Assembly (NCBI GenBank): GCA_950097015.1 | Contig: CATNEN010000039.1 | Span: forward strand, 3,298,001 to 3,362,000 | Source: Macrostomum hystrix | Lineage: Eukaryota > Platyhelminthes > Macrostomidae | Reading direction: 5' to 3' | DNA length: 64,000 bases | Shown: positions 32,400-41,909 of the stretch, one piece after another | How the letters are laid out: each line of letters begins with the position of its first letter | How positions within the stretch are numbered: position 1 is the first letter of the stretch | Made by a program: the position numbers and the translations under genes | Notes under the pieces: model-generated | Databases searched by the model: none | What the model saw: only the letters and a program-made list of their open reading frames with translations | Told to the model about the DNA's origin: nothing

Positions 32400-34620
32400 A
32401 GACAGAATGCGAACTGTTAGCAGTGTCCGCCTGTGTAACATTGAGACTTTGTTGTTTCCTCGGCCCTCAAAAACTTCGTCTGCTTCTCTTTCTTCTTCTT
32501 TTGTTTAAACTAATTCTGGCAAAAATCTGTTGCCAGGCAACACCGAAAATTACTTTCTTCTGTCTATGGCCCAAACCCATTCCAGTTTCCTCGGTCCGCC
32601 GGCCTCATCTCCGCTTCGCCTCACTAATCTAGTAAATGCATCCATACTACTCGAAAGAGTAGGCTAGGCCAATTTTTTGTCCGTCCGAACTAGGTTTCGA
32701 ATTTTACGCTTCGCTCATTTCTTTCAGCTCATTCACTGGCGAGGTTTTTATCCTGCTGTTTTCTGTTTGTTAATCGTTCGGCTGTGTTGATTAAAGAAAA
32801 AAATTATTTTCCAGCCTCATCCGTCTTGTTCATTACGTCATCCGTGTCATTTAGCCTCTTGGTTTTTGTCCACCCTGCACTGCACCAAACACCCGCTAAT
32901 CTGTCAACTTAAATTTCGATCCCTCCGCGCAGTTCATGCTACTCACCTTTGGTTGTTAGCAGTAGTAGCAAATGTGAGTTTTTCCTATTTTTAGCAAACA
33001 GTTTCTGATCCTGGGGCAAGAATTGAGACTGTTTCGTTTAACGCGACAATTTTCGAGGTTCGCTGTTCGATTTATTTTCGATGATGATTTTGTCAGTTTG
33101 CACCCGAATTATTTCGCCCTTCTCAAAATCAGCCAGCTTCAGCAAGCGACTAACCCAAAACCGCTGGCAGGTTCTCGTTGTAGCGTTAATTATCTTCTTT
33201 TCAACAAATCATTGCTGCTGCTGCTGCTGTTGCTGCTGTTTCCCAATGCTTTCGCTCCCCGCCATAATCGGTCTATTCAGTTCTAAGTCGCTCGTCGGAG
33301 GTCTGGAGAACAGCATTGGCATGAGAATTGCTCATTTTAGCTGAGATGTTCAAGGTAAAATGGCAAATCAACATAGGAAATTAAGAACTCACGACAGCAG
33401 TGACTCCGGCGCCCCGAAAGGCTGAATTAAAAAGTTGAGCGATGAACAAAGAGTGAATGAATTGCTTGTTTTCTAAATAGTCATTCATCCACGGCCCGTT
33501 AACAGTGTACCACTCTGCCTATGCCGAATTAAAACGAATTGTTTTTTAATCTTCATATTCTAGCTATTTTGTTTGTCTACACTATAAAGTCTAATAAATA
33601 GATGAATAGACAGATTGTTAATTAAGTATTACCTACAGAGCCTAATAAATACTAGTTACTATTGTAATTAGTCCAGATATTATTATTGTAGATCGAATAG
33701 AAATTCAATTAGGATAAATCTATTTTATCTCTATAATTTTCCTATTTTTTTGCCTAAAAGCTATATTTTTCCGGACCCTGTTTGCTTACTAGCTGTTTAT
33801 TTAATTATTATTACTATTCCTATTATTACTAATTTTATTATTATTAGTCGTTTAGAAGATACAAAACGTTGCGCGCACTTTTAGTTTTGGTTTTTAGTAT
33901 TCTGGCTAATCGTCCCCTTATTATTCATAGAGATAGAACTGAGATTTTCCGGCTGTGCTGTGATAACTAACTCTAGCTGACTCAAGCCTGTATCTCCTAC
34001 TCTTTTGCTACTGTTAGTAGTGCTGTCTAGCGCACACGTCCCGCTCTCTGCCGCACTCTGTCCAACCCCTGTAAGGTCAGCTGCCCTGTTCATTCGCTAA
34101 TTTTATACTAAAACGGAGATTTTGTCAAAGCTTTTTTTAGTTAGAAGTAAAAAATACAAAAGCTACATATTTGCTCTATACACATATATTTTACTACTTT
34201 CTCTCTCTGTTTCTAAAACTACCTTAAAATATGGCTTGTTTAATTTGTTTTTATTGTTGAAGTTAATTTTACTCGTGAAAATAATCGGCTGGATGCTTAG
34301 GTAGAGAGTTAGTGACTTTGACACGCGACAAAGGCATGCACTCATAAGAATGACCTTGGGGGAATCACTTGGCCGTTTCCATTGACTAAACACGCGTCAC
34401 GTGACGGCCGTTTTGTCCAAAAGCGGCACCCATTGCATATTTTGAACACGTCAAAAAGTGTTACGATGATTCAGTATCCGTTGTCCAAGTTAAGTGACGA
34501 CGATGCTTTTAGGCACACCTTAGACGCTTCAACGATGAGTCAAAAGGTTCTTTCACAACTTTGAGATTTTCTTTCTTTGAAAGTTTATAGTGACCGGTGC
34601 TTTTCTGTGTCTAAAAAGTG
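32400..34620. other. Rootletin 3' UTR and spacer
   Basis: The 3' UTR runs to about 32.8 kb. Beyond it is AT-rich spacer with a (CTG)n-like tract at about 33213-33240 and no supported gene on either strand. Confidence 0.4.
32790..32795 (+). terminator. Rootletin polyadenylation signal candidate
   Basis: ATTAAA about 390 bases after the rootletin stop, followed by A-rich then T-rich sequence. It is a common variant hexamer; no better hexamer is nearer the stop. Confidence 0.4.
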
Positions 34621-34690
34621 CGGGTTTTAGTCTAGTGGTTAGAGCGTCGGACTTAGGACTTGAAGATTGAGTATAATAAATCAATATAAA
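34621..34690 (+). mobile_element. SINE family B head remnant
   Basis: TCTAGTGGTTAGAGCGTCGG matches the family B head at about 600 and 38.2 kb, but the body is replaced by an A/T-rich run, so it is a 5' fragment. Confidence 0.5.
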
Positions 34691-34753
34691 TAATAAACTA
34701 TGTATCCCCCAGTTGTACTGGTGCAGTAGTCTATATTCTAATGGTTTATTTCG

Positions 34754-34777
34754 TTTATCTGCACCGGTGCAGATAAA
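34754..34777. repeat. 24-bp perfect palindrome
   Basis: A perfect palindrome centred on GCACCGGTGC with flanking TTTATCT/AGATAAA. A related imperfect palindrome around TTGCACCGGCACAGAGTGCA follows about 15 bases later. It could be a transposon terminus or a binding site. Confidence 0.6.
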
Positions 34778-34824
34778 TGATTTATTTGCACCGGCACAGA
34801 GTGCAAATAATCGAGAACTTTATA

Positions 34825-35246
34825 TTTTAAAATGAAATCGTTTCAACATGAAATTGTAACCATTTAACAGTTGCACTTGTGCATGTCGATGTCCGTCCAG
34901 ATGCACCACTGACGGCGATACACATGGCGCATGTGGTATTGTATTGACGAAAAGAAATCCTTTAATGTCCCAGCGGAGTAGCGACCGTTGCGCTTTGTCC
35001 TCGTACTCAAGAATGAAACTTTTCATTAGAAAGTTCAAATCGGACTTCGAGAACTAATCTGCGCCTTTCAGTACCATAAGCGAGGGTCCACCGTCGGAAC
35101 ACCAGAGCACTTTCTTCGCCGCATTTCTACTCTTGGAAAGTAGAAAACATCCAGCGACATTTCTTTAGCGTGTTTGTTGGAACCGTTCCTTCGATGAGTG
35201 AACTGACTTCTTCGTCAGTCAGATTGACAAATCTTTCGGTAGCCAT
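34825..35246 (-). pseudogene. Decayed Crypton-like (tyrosine recombinase) N-terminal fragment
   Basis: The reverse strand from ATG at 35246 reads MATERFVNLTDEEVSSLIEG, then VPTNTLKKCRWMFSTFQE and a TAG where this family usually has Trp. After the stop the frame continues, then shifts to LNFLMKSFILEYEDKAQRSL. The layout (acidic LTDEE helix, NTxKK, W-x-x-F-x-x-W, then L-N-x-W/M-x-x-F-x-L-E) resembles the N-terminal domain of Crypton/DUF3504-type recombinases from recalled family knowledge. No catalytic Arg/Tyr region remains. Confidence 0.4.
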
Positions 35247-35354
35247 TTTAACTAACTAGCTGTCTCTCTTCTTTTTACGAGCGCGTCTTTCATTTAGCGG
35301 TAATGCTAGTGTCTATGGCCATTTTTGCTTTTAACTTTGTAATTTATGCTATTC

Positions 35355-35780
35355 AACTGAGGGATACATATTCCCCACTTATGGCAATAAATGCACTCAA
35401 GCATTGACATATAACCAAGTGTGCGTAAACGTCTCAAGCTCGTGTATAGTTTATGGCCCAAAGGCCATCAAAGAAATAGATTGAAGTGTGCAGTAAATTC
35501 CGCAACTGTGCGGTAAATCTTGCCCACTTGATCTCCGTGCCATCCCTCTTCTGAGCTACTATGCAGTAAATCCCAGACGGGTATTGTCTATGGGCCGAAG
35601 GAGCTGGTCTTGCGCACACACACTTGGTCATAAATCAATGCACTTATGCTAGGCTTCCGAGTGCGTAAATAGTCTTGACCAGCGCACTCGTGCCATAGAC
35701 TATTTACGCACTAGGAAGCCTAGCATAAATCTACCATTTATTGCCCTAGCCCTGGCATAAATGGGGAATATATACCATTG
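35355..35780. mobile_element. Fold-back (MITE-like) element
   Basis: Inner arms 35644-35675 and 35697-35728 are 32-bp inverted repeats with one mismatch (core GCTAGGCTTCC, GTGCGTAAATAGTCT) around a 21-base loop. Outer arms, 35361-35393 (ACATATTCCCCACTTATGG) and 35738-35778, pair imperfectly. The element therefore reads as nested inverted repeats of about 425 bp without coding capacity. No clear target duplication was found. Confidence 0.6.
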
Positions 35781-36123
35781 ATTTCCCGCTCGCCCGGGGC
35801 GATAAACGGAACTTTTTATCATAGACAACTCACAAACACAGGCATAACACAAACACAGAGCGGGCAAGTGAGGAATACATAACCATATTTTACATTTAGT
35901 TTCTTCCGTTCTTGTTTGAGTTTATGCCATAGACATCGACGTGTTGAATTAGCCGAATGAGCAGCAGCAGCGCCTGCCCCTAGTTATCTGACACATTTTT
36001 GTTATTTTTTTCTCGGAAACTTAGCTGTAAGTTAGTAGTCCGGTAGTATTTTAAGTTTTAGGCGTCTAAAAATTTGTCAGCTAAATAAGTAGGCTCATTA
36101 CTTACTGCTGCAATGCCAGCAAC
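35781..36123 (+). other. Upstream region of ApoL-like gene
   Basis: AT-rich spacer including AACACAAACACAGAGC-type words and no clear TATA box at the usual distance. It presumably contains the promoter and 5' UTR. Confidence 0.3.
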
Positions 36124-38875
36124 ATGACTTCTAGCTCTACTGATGAGTCTAGCCGAATGGCCTCTATCGCGTCGATAATCGAAGCGACAATTGCGGAAGC
36201 TCGCGCCGAGCTGTGCGGCTCCTGGGCCCATCTTCGCATCCTCCTCGCTGCCGACATCGAGGCTGCTATCTTGGAGTCTCGTCGCAACTTCGAGTCGACC
36301 ACCGTCGTGAAGCTCAGTGGCAGCGCGGTCGCCGTCGCCGGCGGGGTCGTCTCGGTATTCGGCTTCGCCCTGCTCATGGCCAGCCTGGCCCCTGCGCTGC
36401 CGCTGGCCATCGTCGGCACCGCTGTGGCCGTCAGCGGTGGCATTGGCGGCGGTGCCGCGGCCGTTCGGCACGCGGTAGCTGAGAAAGCCGTCGCTCGACG
36501 CGTGCGAAAGCATTTCGAAGGCAGCCGGTGTCTGCTGGATCGGATGGTTGACCAGCTGGCCGTCGCCCTGCTCACTCAGGTGTTTTATCTCATTCCTCAT
36601 TGTAAAAGGTCACTTTATTCTAAGAGTACCCGTGATGCCTTCCACTTTACGCTTTTGCGTTACCCAATTAACCAGGATCGTTTTGGGGTCGTTAAAAGCC
36701 TTTATTTAAACAGTTGATCTCAGATCGGTTCCGTTGATCATGGCTAGCTTCTTGAATGGGACACTTAGAATTTGACACTTCACTGATTAGCGTGCTGAAG
36801 AAGCATCCGGTTTATCAACCTGAATGTTATTTTCTGCAAAAGAATCCTTTAGAATCAGCAAATCATACAAGCACATTAAAACAACTAGAAGCATAGAATC
36901 AAATCAGGGGGTCGGTGGCAGAGCGGTTAAGGCGTCTGCCTCTCGCACCAAGGTCCCAGAGCTCGTTTTCGCGGCGAGGCCACATTCCTTTGGGGCGCAG
37001 CCGGGGAGGGAGGGCTTAGAAGGCTGGTCATGCAATTTACGCTCTTGGAGGGCTAACCTCCACGGCACAGTGAAGTGTACACTGCCTGACGATGAGAATT
37101 CAGCGCAGATGTACACACGTGTGTGAGTGTGTGCCTGCGTACGGTATCTGTGTGATTGTGTGCTCAGGAGTGAATGGGCAGAATCGCCTCCTTGCTGGCT
37201 GCGGGTCTATTGTCAATAAATGGTGTGACATTGCACACAGCCCTGCAGCAATTATTATTATTATTATTATTGTCATACAAGCACTCGTCAATCGTTTTCG
37301 ACAGGCCAAGCGGTCGGTGCATCAGAACCGAGACAGACAATTTGGCAGCCGTGTCTGCCGACTCCTCGTCTGGCTGCGGCTGGAGATGCGTTCCTGTCGC
37401 CAGCTGCACCACCGTCTGCTGACCGAGGCTGGCGTGTCCAAGGAGCAAGTCAGGGCAATTCCAGCCGGTCAGCGGGTCGACCAGCTGCTGACCTTGGCGG
37501 ACGCGGCACACGAGTGTGTGGTGGAGACCTTGGCTAATGAATTTTTGGGCCGTTGCAGCGCTTCCAACAATGACAGCGGCGCTAGATTTGGTGCTGGTCC
37601 GCGCCAACTGCCGAGTCACCGGTTTGACCAGTCTAGAAGTCAGTTGGGAGATAAAGTTCCGGGCAGTCCACGGCTGACAAGAAGACGTACCGAGGCTCAG
37701 GGTTCAGTCAAAAAAAACTCTAAGCCGGAGTTTAAAACTTGTGAAAATTCCGGTGTTCAATTGCAATCAGAAAACGATTGGCTTGGTGATTATGAAGACG
37801 ATACAAAGGAACGCCTAGCTTGTGCACGAGGTGCCATGTTCCTCAGCAAGGAGCTCAAGTACGACGCGAGAAAAGCAAATTTGCAAACTTGTGCTGATGA
37901 TTCAACAACTGCTGAAACCCAGCGCGTCAAGTTAGATTCAGAGGAGCGCGTTCGTCTGATAATGGCTCTGACTCGCGCTGCCCGTCTAACTCTGTCACTA
38001 GTGCGCATCTCCCTGTTTGGCAGCGCCGATGCTGGCAATCTGCCGACCGGCGAAGACCTGGCTGTGTCCCTTCAATGCGTTGCCCTTCACGGCAGCCTCG
38101 GAATCGCGGAAGGTGTTGTACAGGTGCGCATTAAGATTAGCATGCGTAGATATTTTTGCATCAAATTTCAGCTTACAACTGAAGCCTAGTGGTTGTTGCC
38201 TCATAGTTAGAGCGTCGAACTCACGACTTGAAGGTCGTGGGTTCGATTCCGGACTCCAGTGGAGCAATTTGTGTCCTTTAGCAAGAAACTTAACTCTCTT
38301 CACCAGTGTGCTAAATAGGTGCCAGCACGAGCTGGGGTGGTGTCCTCACCAGTCCATGGACTGAACTGCCGTATGCAGCAAAAGCAGCGGTTGTGCTGTC
38401 GACTGCACATGACCCAAATGGGGCACGTGAAATAAATTACTATTAGTTATTCTTAATCGATTTCTACGGATGCTGAAGTTCTTTAGATGCTCAACGACAT
38501 CCTTGAATCTCTGAATAGTTCATAAGTTCTGTTTGTCAAATTCGAAATGCGAATCTCGAATGAGACACACCTGAATCCAGGTATCGGCAATCACTCAACT
38601 GATTCTCACAGGGAGTTGGTCGAGCCAGCGCACTGTCCATGGCCAGGGTTCTTGGCACGGCTGTTGGCTCGGCTGCTTCGACGGCCTTGGACGCCGGCCT
38701 GCTAGTCTACTACGCCAAGCAGCTGCACGACTTCCGACGCCGAGGTCGCGAACCGGAACTGGTGGTACAGTTGCAGGCGATGCGCCAGACTGTTCAGATG
38801 CAACACGCCGAGGTGCTGACCTTGTGCACCGCATCAGACGATCACTATGAAGCTGACGGTCGATTTTCGGCGTGA
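36124..38875 (+). CDS. Apolipoprotein L-like protein, three exons
   Basis: Exons 36124-36579, 37305-38123 and 38612-38875 (TGA), all phase 0, give 512 residues. Residues about 61-115 form two Gly/Ala-rich hydrophobic segments (AVAVAGGVVSVFGFALLMAS, then AIVGTAVAVSGGIGGGAAAV). These are followed by a basic helical segment, the arrangement of the ApoL membrane-inserting region. Exon 3 adds another small-residue hydrophobic stretch (VLGTAVGSAASTALDAGLLV) as in ApoL C-termini. The middle exon is basic and Ser-rich, probably disordered. ApoL proteins associate with membranes and some form anion channels; the role here is unknown. Each intron contains one SINE. Confidence is good for the fold family, low for function. 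Confidence 0.6.
36907..37274 (+). mobile_element. SINE family A copy 3, full length with (ATT)n tail
   Basis: The cleanest copy. The head GGTCGGTGGCAGAGCGGTTA has an intact A-box-like word, and CCTCTCGCACCAAGGTCCCA follows. The hairpin core is GTGTACACTGCCTGACGATG to GCGCAGATGTACAC, then CTTGCTGGCTGCGGGTCTAT and a terminal ATTATTATTATTATTATT run. It lies in ApoL-like intron 1, ending 31 bases before the acceptor. Confidence 0.9.
38185..38450 (+). mobile_element. SINE family B copy 2 in ApoL-like intron 2
   Basis: The best family B copy: TCATAGTTAGAGCGTCGAAC (A-box region), GGTCGTGGGTTCGATTCCGG (B box), GTGTCCTTTAGCAAGAAACT, CAGTCCATGGACTGAACTGC and GTGCTGTCGACTGCACATGA, then an A/T-rich tail. 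The well-preserved B box identifies a tRNA ancestor. Confidence 0.8.
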
Positions 38876-39031
38876 TTCAGCGAGCTTCTGCGCGTGCTTT
38901 AACCAAAGCTTTTGTTGCATTTTCAAGTTACAAACCGAACCTGTTTAAGCCTCTCAAAGTCGCACACAAGTTGGGCCGCTTGTTAGAGTTGTTTGACTTT
39001 CGCAAAGTTTATGTTTGCCCTGTGCGTTATT

Positions 39032-39037
39032 AATAAA
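39032..39037 (+). terminator. Poly(A) signal, ApoL-like gene
   Basis: AATAAA 157 bases after the ApoL-like stop codon, in A/T-rich sequence. Confidence 0.6.
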
Positions 39038-39305
39038 AACACTTAATTTTATTGAGGTAAATTAGGGCATGCTGACCAGTCTGCATGGTAACCAACAGCC
39101 CTCTAATCGAAACCGATTGGCTAAAGCAATGACTACCAATGTCGTGACTAACAAAAGTTTATCTTTTTTCAGCAACAATGCAGAAAAAAACTTAGAGTAT
39201 AAATATTCGAAATTAAAACAAGTGCTTTGAATTTTACATTTAAATAAATATAGACTAGAATGTAAAGCGTTGAGTAATTTGACTTTGCCAACACCAAGCA
39301 GCAAT

Positions 39306-39311
39306 TTTATT
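39306..39311 (-). terminator. Poly(A) signal, secreted peptide gene
   Basis: TTTATT on the plus strand (AATAAA on the minus) 109 bases beyond the peptide precursor stop. The ApoL-like and peptide genes are therefore tail to tail, with about 270 bases between hexamers. Confidence 0.55.
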
Positions 39312-39419
39312 TGCTTTGTTATGGTGGCGTTATGGTTCTCAAATTAGCACTCAAGCCAGTGTATTTTTGCCTTCAAAAGATCTCAAGAACTCATGTCCGA
39401 TTCGATCGCATCGCACGCG

Positions 39420-39781
39420 TCACTTGGCCTGCTTGGCCTGCTTGGCCTGCACTCCAAAACAGGCCACCGGGTGGTAGTAGCCGGCGCAGCGGTAGAAGCG
39501 CTTCGCGAACCGGAGACCGCGATCGACGGGAATCGAGCCCTGCAGCTCCGGCTCGTTCTCAACCGGACGTTCTTCCAGCTGTGAATGGCGCACAACGGAG
39601 GGCTTTAATTATTGAAACAGGGAGGCAAATCAAAAGCCTACAACCTACTCAGAGGACTCACAATTTTCAGGTCACTCCAATCGCTGCCCGTCCTGGACTC
39701 CAGACCAGTCGCATGGGCCTGGAGGCCGAGGAGGCAGCAGACAGCGAAGATTGTCCAGCTTCCTCGCGCTAGGCGAGCCAT
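39420..39781 (-). CDS. Secreted peptide precursor, allatostatin-C/somatostatin-like loop
   Basis: Two exons: 39662-39781 (ATG at 39781, 40 codons, donor GTGAGT) and 39420-39578 (acceptor TTCACAG, 52 codons plus TGA), phase 0. The 92 residues start with a textbook signal peptide (MARLARGSWTIFAVCCLLGL, then QAHA). An acidic propeptide and a dibasic site K66-R67 follow. The released C-terminus would be FYRCAGYYHPVACFG then VQAK and two more QAK repeats. The loop C71...C80 with Y-Y-H-P-V-A-C-F recalls the C-Y-F-N-P-I-S-C-F core of allatostatin-C, but is two residues longer, and residues follow the Phe. The QAK repeats come from a 9-bp DNA repeat. A TATA-like box lies 80 bp upstream and AATAAA downstream. 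Secretion is well supported; the peptide family is inference. Confidence 0.6.
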
Positions 39782-39860
39782 TTGACTATTTTATTGATTT
39801 TACTGCGAGTTTTTCGTCAGTTGGAAGCTGCTGAGGCTAGTCCCTGACCTCTTCATGCGA

Positions 39861-39870
39861 ATAAATATAA
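39861..39870 (-). promoter_or_regulatory. TATA-like box of the peptide gene
   Basis: The reverse strand reads TTATATTTAT 80 bases upstream of the peptide ATG, compatible with a short 5' UTR of about 50 bases. Confidence 0.4.
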
Positions 39871-39874
39871 GCAA

Positions 39875-41085
39875 CACCTGGCTCTGCTATCGCATTGGAG
39901 GCGAGCCCATTCAGAGGGTGGCTTGACTAATCAGTGGAGCAGCAGCTCAGCTATGATGTGTCAGGTGCTTGTTTACGCCGTTAAACACGTGTCAGGCGTG
40001 TAATTCGTGCGCATGGGTGGAAATTCGACCCTTTATTAGCTGCGGGCGGCAACAGAAAACTCACCGAAAGCAGTAAGCATCAGTTAGCTAGCTTCCTGCT
40101 TTTCAACGTCTGCATTATTTACTCAATATCTGCTCGGCAATTACAGTCATAGGTCCCTCTAAGCGTATTAAATGAAAACATTCCAAGCTTAACATTAAAA
40201 ACACCACGGGGTTATTTCAAATACCTTTTTTTCTGTATCTCCCGAAATATTCAACTATAATTTAAGGCTGTAAAAATTTCGGATAATTGTTGATTATGTT
40301 GAAATTGCTTATATTGTGGATTTTTTATATGGATTCGTCCTACAGGTTTATACTAGAGCCTCGACAAGGGTCGCAGAATCGCTGAATCGATAAATATCTT
40401 GACGACGCTTACTCGGACGGCTCAGAAAGTTAGCTAATCATAAAGTGTTTTCTGATCTTCTGGCATGGTCCTATACGAACGCGTCTGAATCTTCCAAGAG
40501 TCGCACAAGATCAGTGCACGCAAAAGTCTTTCAGATTTCAAAGTATTCAAGCTGTAGCTTTCTAAGCTTCAAAGTTTTCAATGCTTGCTCAAGGTTGCTC
40601 AACCCGTTATAAGCCCAGATCGATACGTGCAGCTCTGTACTTTATTGGGGAGTCTCAAACCTTAGTCGGTGAGTTGCGCTTTGGTCTTAGGTTCAGGATT
40701 GATGTGCAAATAAAGCCTGAATACGAAGATTTTCTTTCACTTTCTAAATCTCACTTTCTAAAGGGTCACTTTCATTTTACGAACATTTCCTCAATGCTAA
40801 GCCTATTTTGTTTAAGAAATCAACAAATGGACAAAATTGTTTGAAGTTTCACCCATTTTTTTTTAAATTTAGTGGATGAAATAACTTGCAAATTAGTACC
40901 TTTAGTGGCTGTTAGGTCGTTTTTCCACAGCAAGACTTATTGTTTATGCATGGAACGTACGTCACAAAACTCGTTGGTATTACTCAGTAATACCAGTTAG
41001 CAAGCTAAAAAATGTCCAACTGTGACAATTTAAAAGCGAAATTATAAAAATGTGACAATTTTAAAGTTCTTGAAAAACGTCTAGA
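39875..41085. other. Spacer between peptide and adaptor genes
   Basis: AT-rich, with no supported exon. A 9-bp perfect hairpin (GGTATTACT, C, AGTAATACC) lies near 40977-40995. TTTATT at 40641-40646 could be a minus-strand AATAAA for the adaptor gene's longer 3' form. Confidence 0.3.
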
Positions 41086-41091
41086 TAAAGT

Positions 41092-41356
41092 TCAGTTTTT
41101 TAAATCAAGTCGACTTATCCTTGTCTGTGATGATGTGCACGATCTGTGTACGATCAATGATGAACTGGTTGCCGATTCTTCATAGATAGAGACCGTTGGA
41201 GAGTCGCTAGTTCTGGAAACTTCTTTCGTGATTGACTGCCCGCTGCTGGTCGAAATCGGGTCGAGCAAAGCAGTTCCAGCCGCAGCAGACGTCGACTCGC
41301 CTTTATTCTTGGCCCGGGCCCTTCCATCTATTATCCAGGCCAATCTTCCACTGAGC
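41092..41356 (-). CDS. Possible C-terminal exon of the NCK-like gene
   Basis: After GEQQ the SH2 exon reads GG-GTAAGT, so the apparent TAA at 44585 overlaps a strong donor. The next open minus-strand block with an acceptor (TTGTAG before 41356) begins with one base that completes the codon in phase, then encodes LSGRLAWIIDGRARAKNKGE and a Ser/Thr-rich tail ending RISRLDLKN and TGA. Splicing would give about 586 residues rather than 499. The intron would be 3.2 kb and holds two minisatellites. An AATAAA (minus) at 44378-44383 favours termination at 44585 instead, so both forms may exist. Confidence 0.3.
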
Positions 41357-41409
41357 CTACAAGTTTGATGACAGTTCAGATCATCCTCCCTCTCTAAAGA
41401 TCCTTCAAT

Positions 41410-41805
41410 GGAACGCCTGATGGACAAGCTGGTCTACACTCAGGACACGAATAGGTCCCTGATGGACAAGCTGGTCTACACTCAGGACACGAATAGGTCC
41501 CTGATGGACAAGCTCGTCTACACTCATGACACGAATAGGTCCCTGATGGACAAGCTGGTCTACACTCAGGACACGAATAGGTCCCTGATGGACAAGCTGG
41601 TCTACACTCAGGACACGAATAGGTCCCTGATGGACAAGCTGGTCTACACTCAGGACACGAATAGGTCCCTGATGGACAAGCTCGTCTACACTCAGGACAC
41701 GAATAGGTCCCTGATGGACAAGCTGGTCTACACTCAGGACACGAATAGGTCCCTGATGGACAAGCTGGTCTACACTCAGGACACGAATAGGTCCCTATTC
41801 GTATT
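41410..41805. repeat. 42-bp minisatellite (nine in-frame copies)
   Basis: Nine nearly identical 42-bp copies, core GACAAGCTGGTCTACACTCA and GGACACGAATAGGTCCCTGA. On the plus strand they read as fourteen-residue repeats beginning LMDKLVYTQDTNRS, from an ATG at 41408 to a stop at 41905. Divergence is almost nil (GGTC/CGTC, CAGG/CATG), implying recent expansion. Whether it is coding is unknown: no upstream promoter, splice context or homologue was recognised. Confidence 0.9.
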
Positions 41806-41909
41806 CTCGAAAGTCCCCTGTCGTGGTGCAGAGCTAATAGACTTAGTCAATCGGACTCCAGCATTCCGGACTGGATCAGGTCAGCTTGTATTTATTAATT
41901 TTTAGAGAC

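Noticed and set aside
39311-39772. Plus-strand ORFs of 63-153 codons over the peptide gene
   Set aside because: They are antisense shadows; the minus strand gives signal peptide, splice sites, TATA-like box and poly(A) signal in consistent order.
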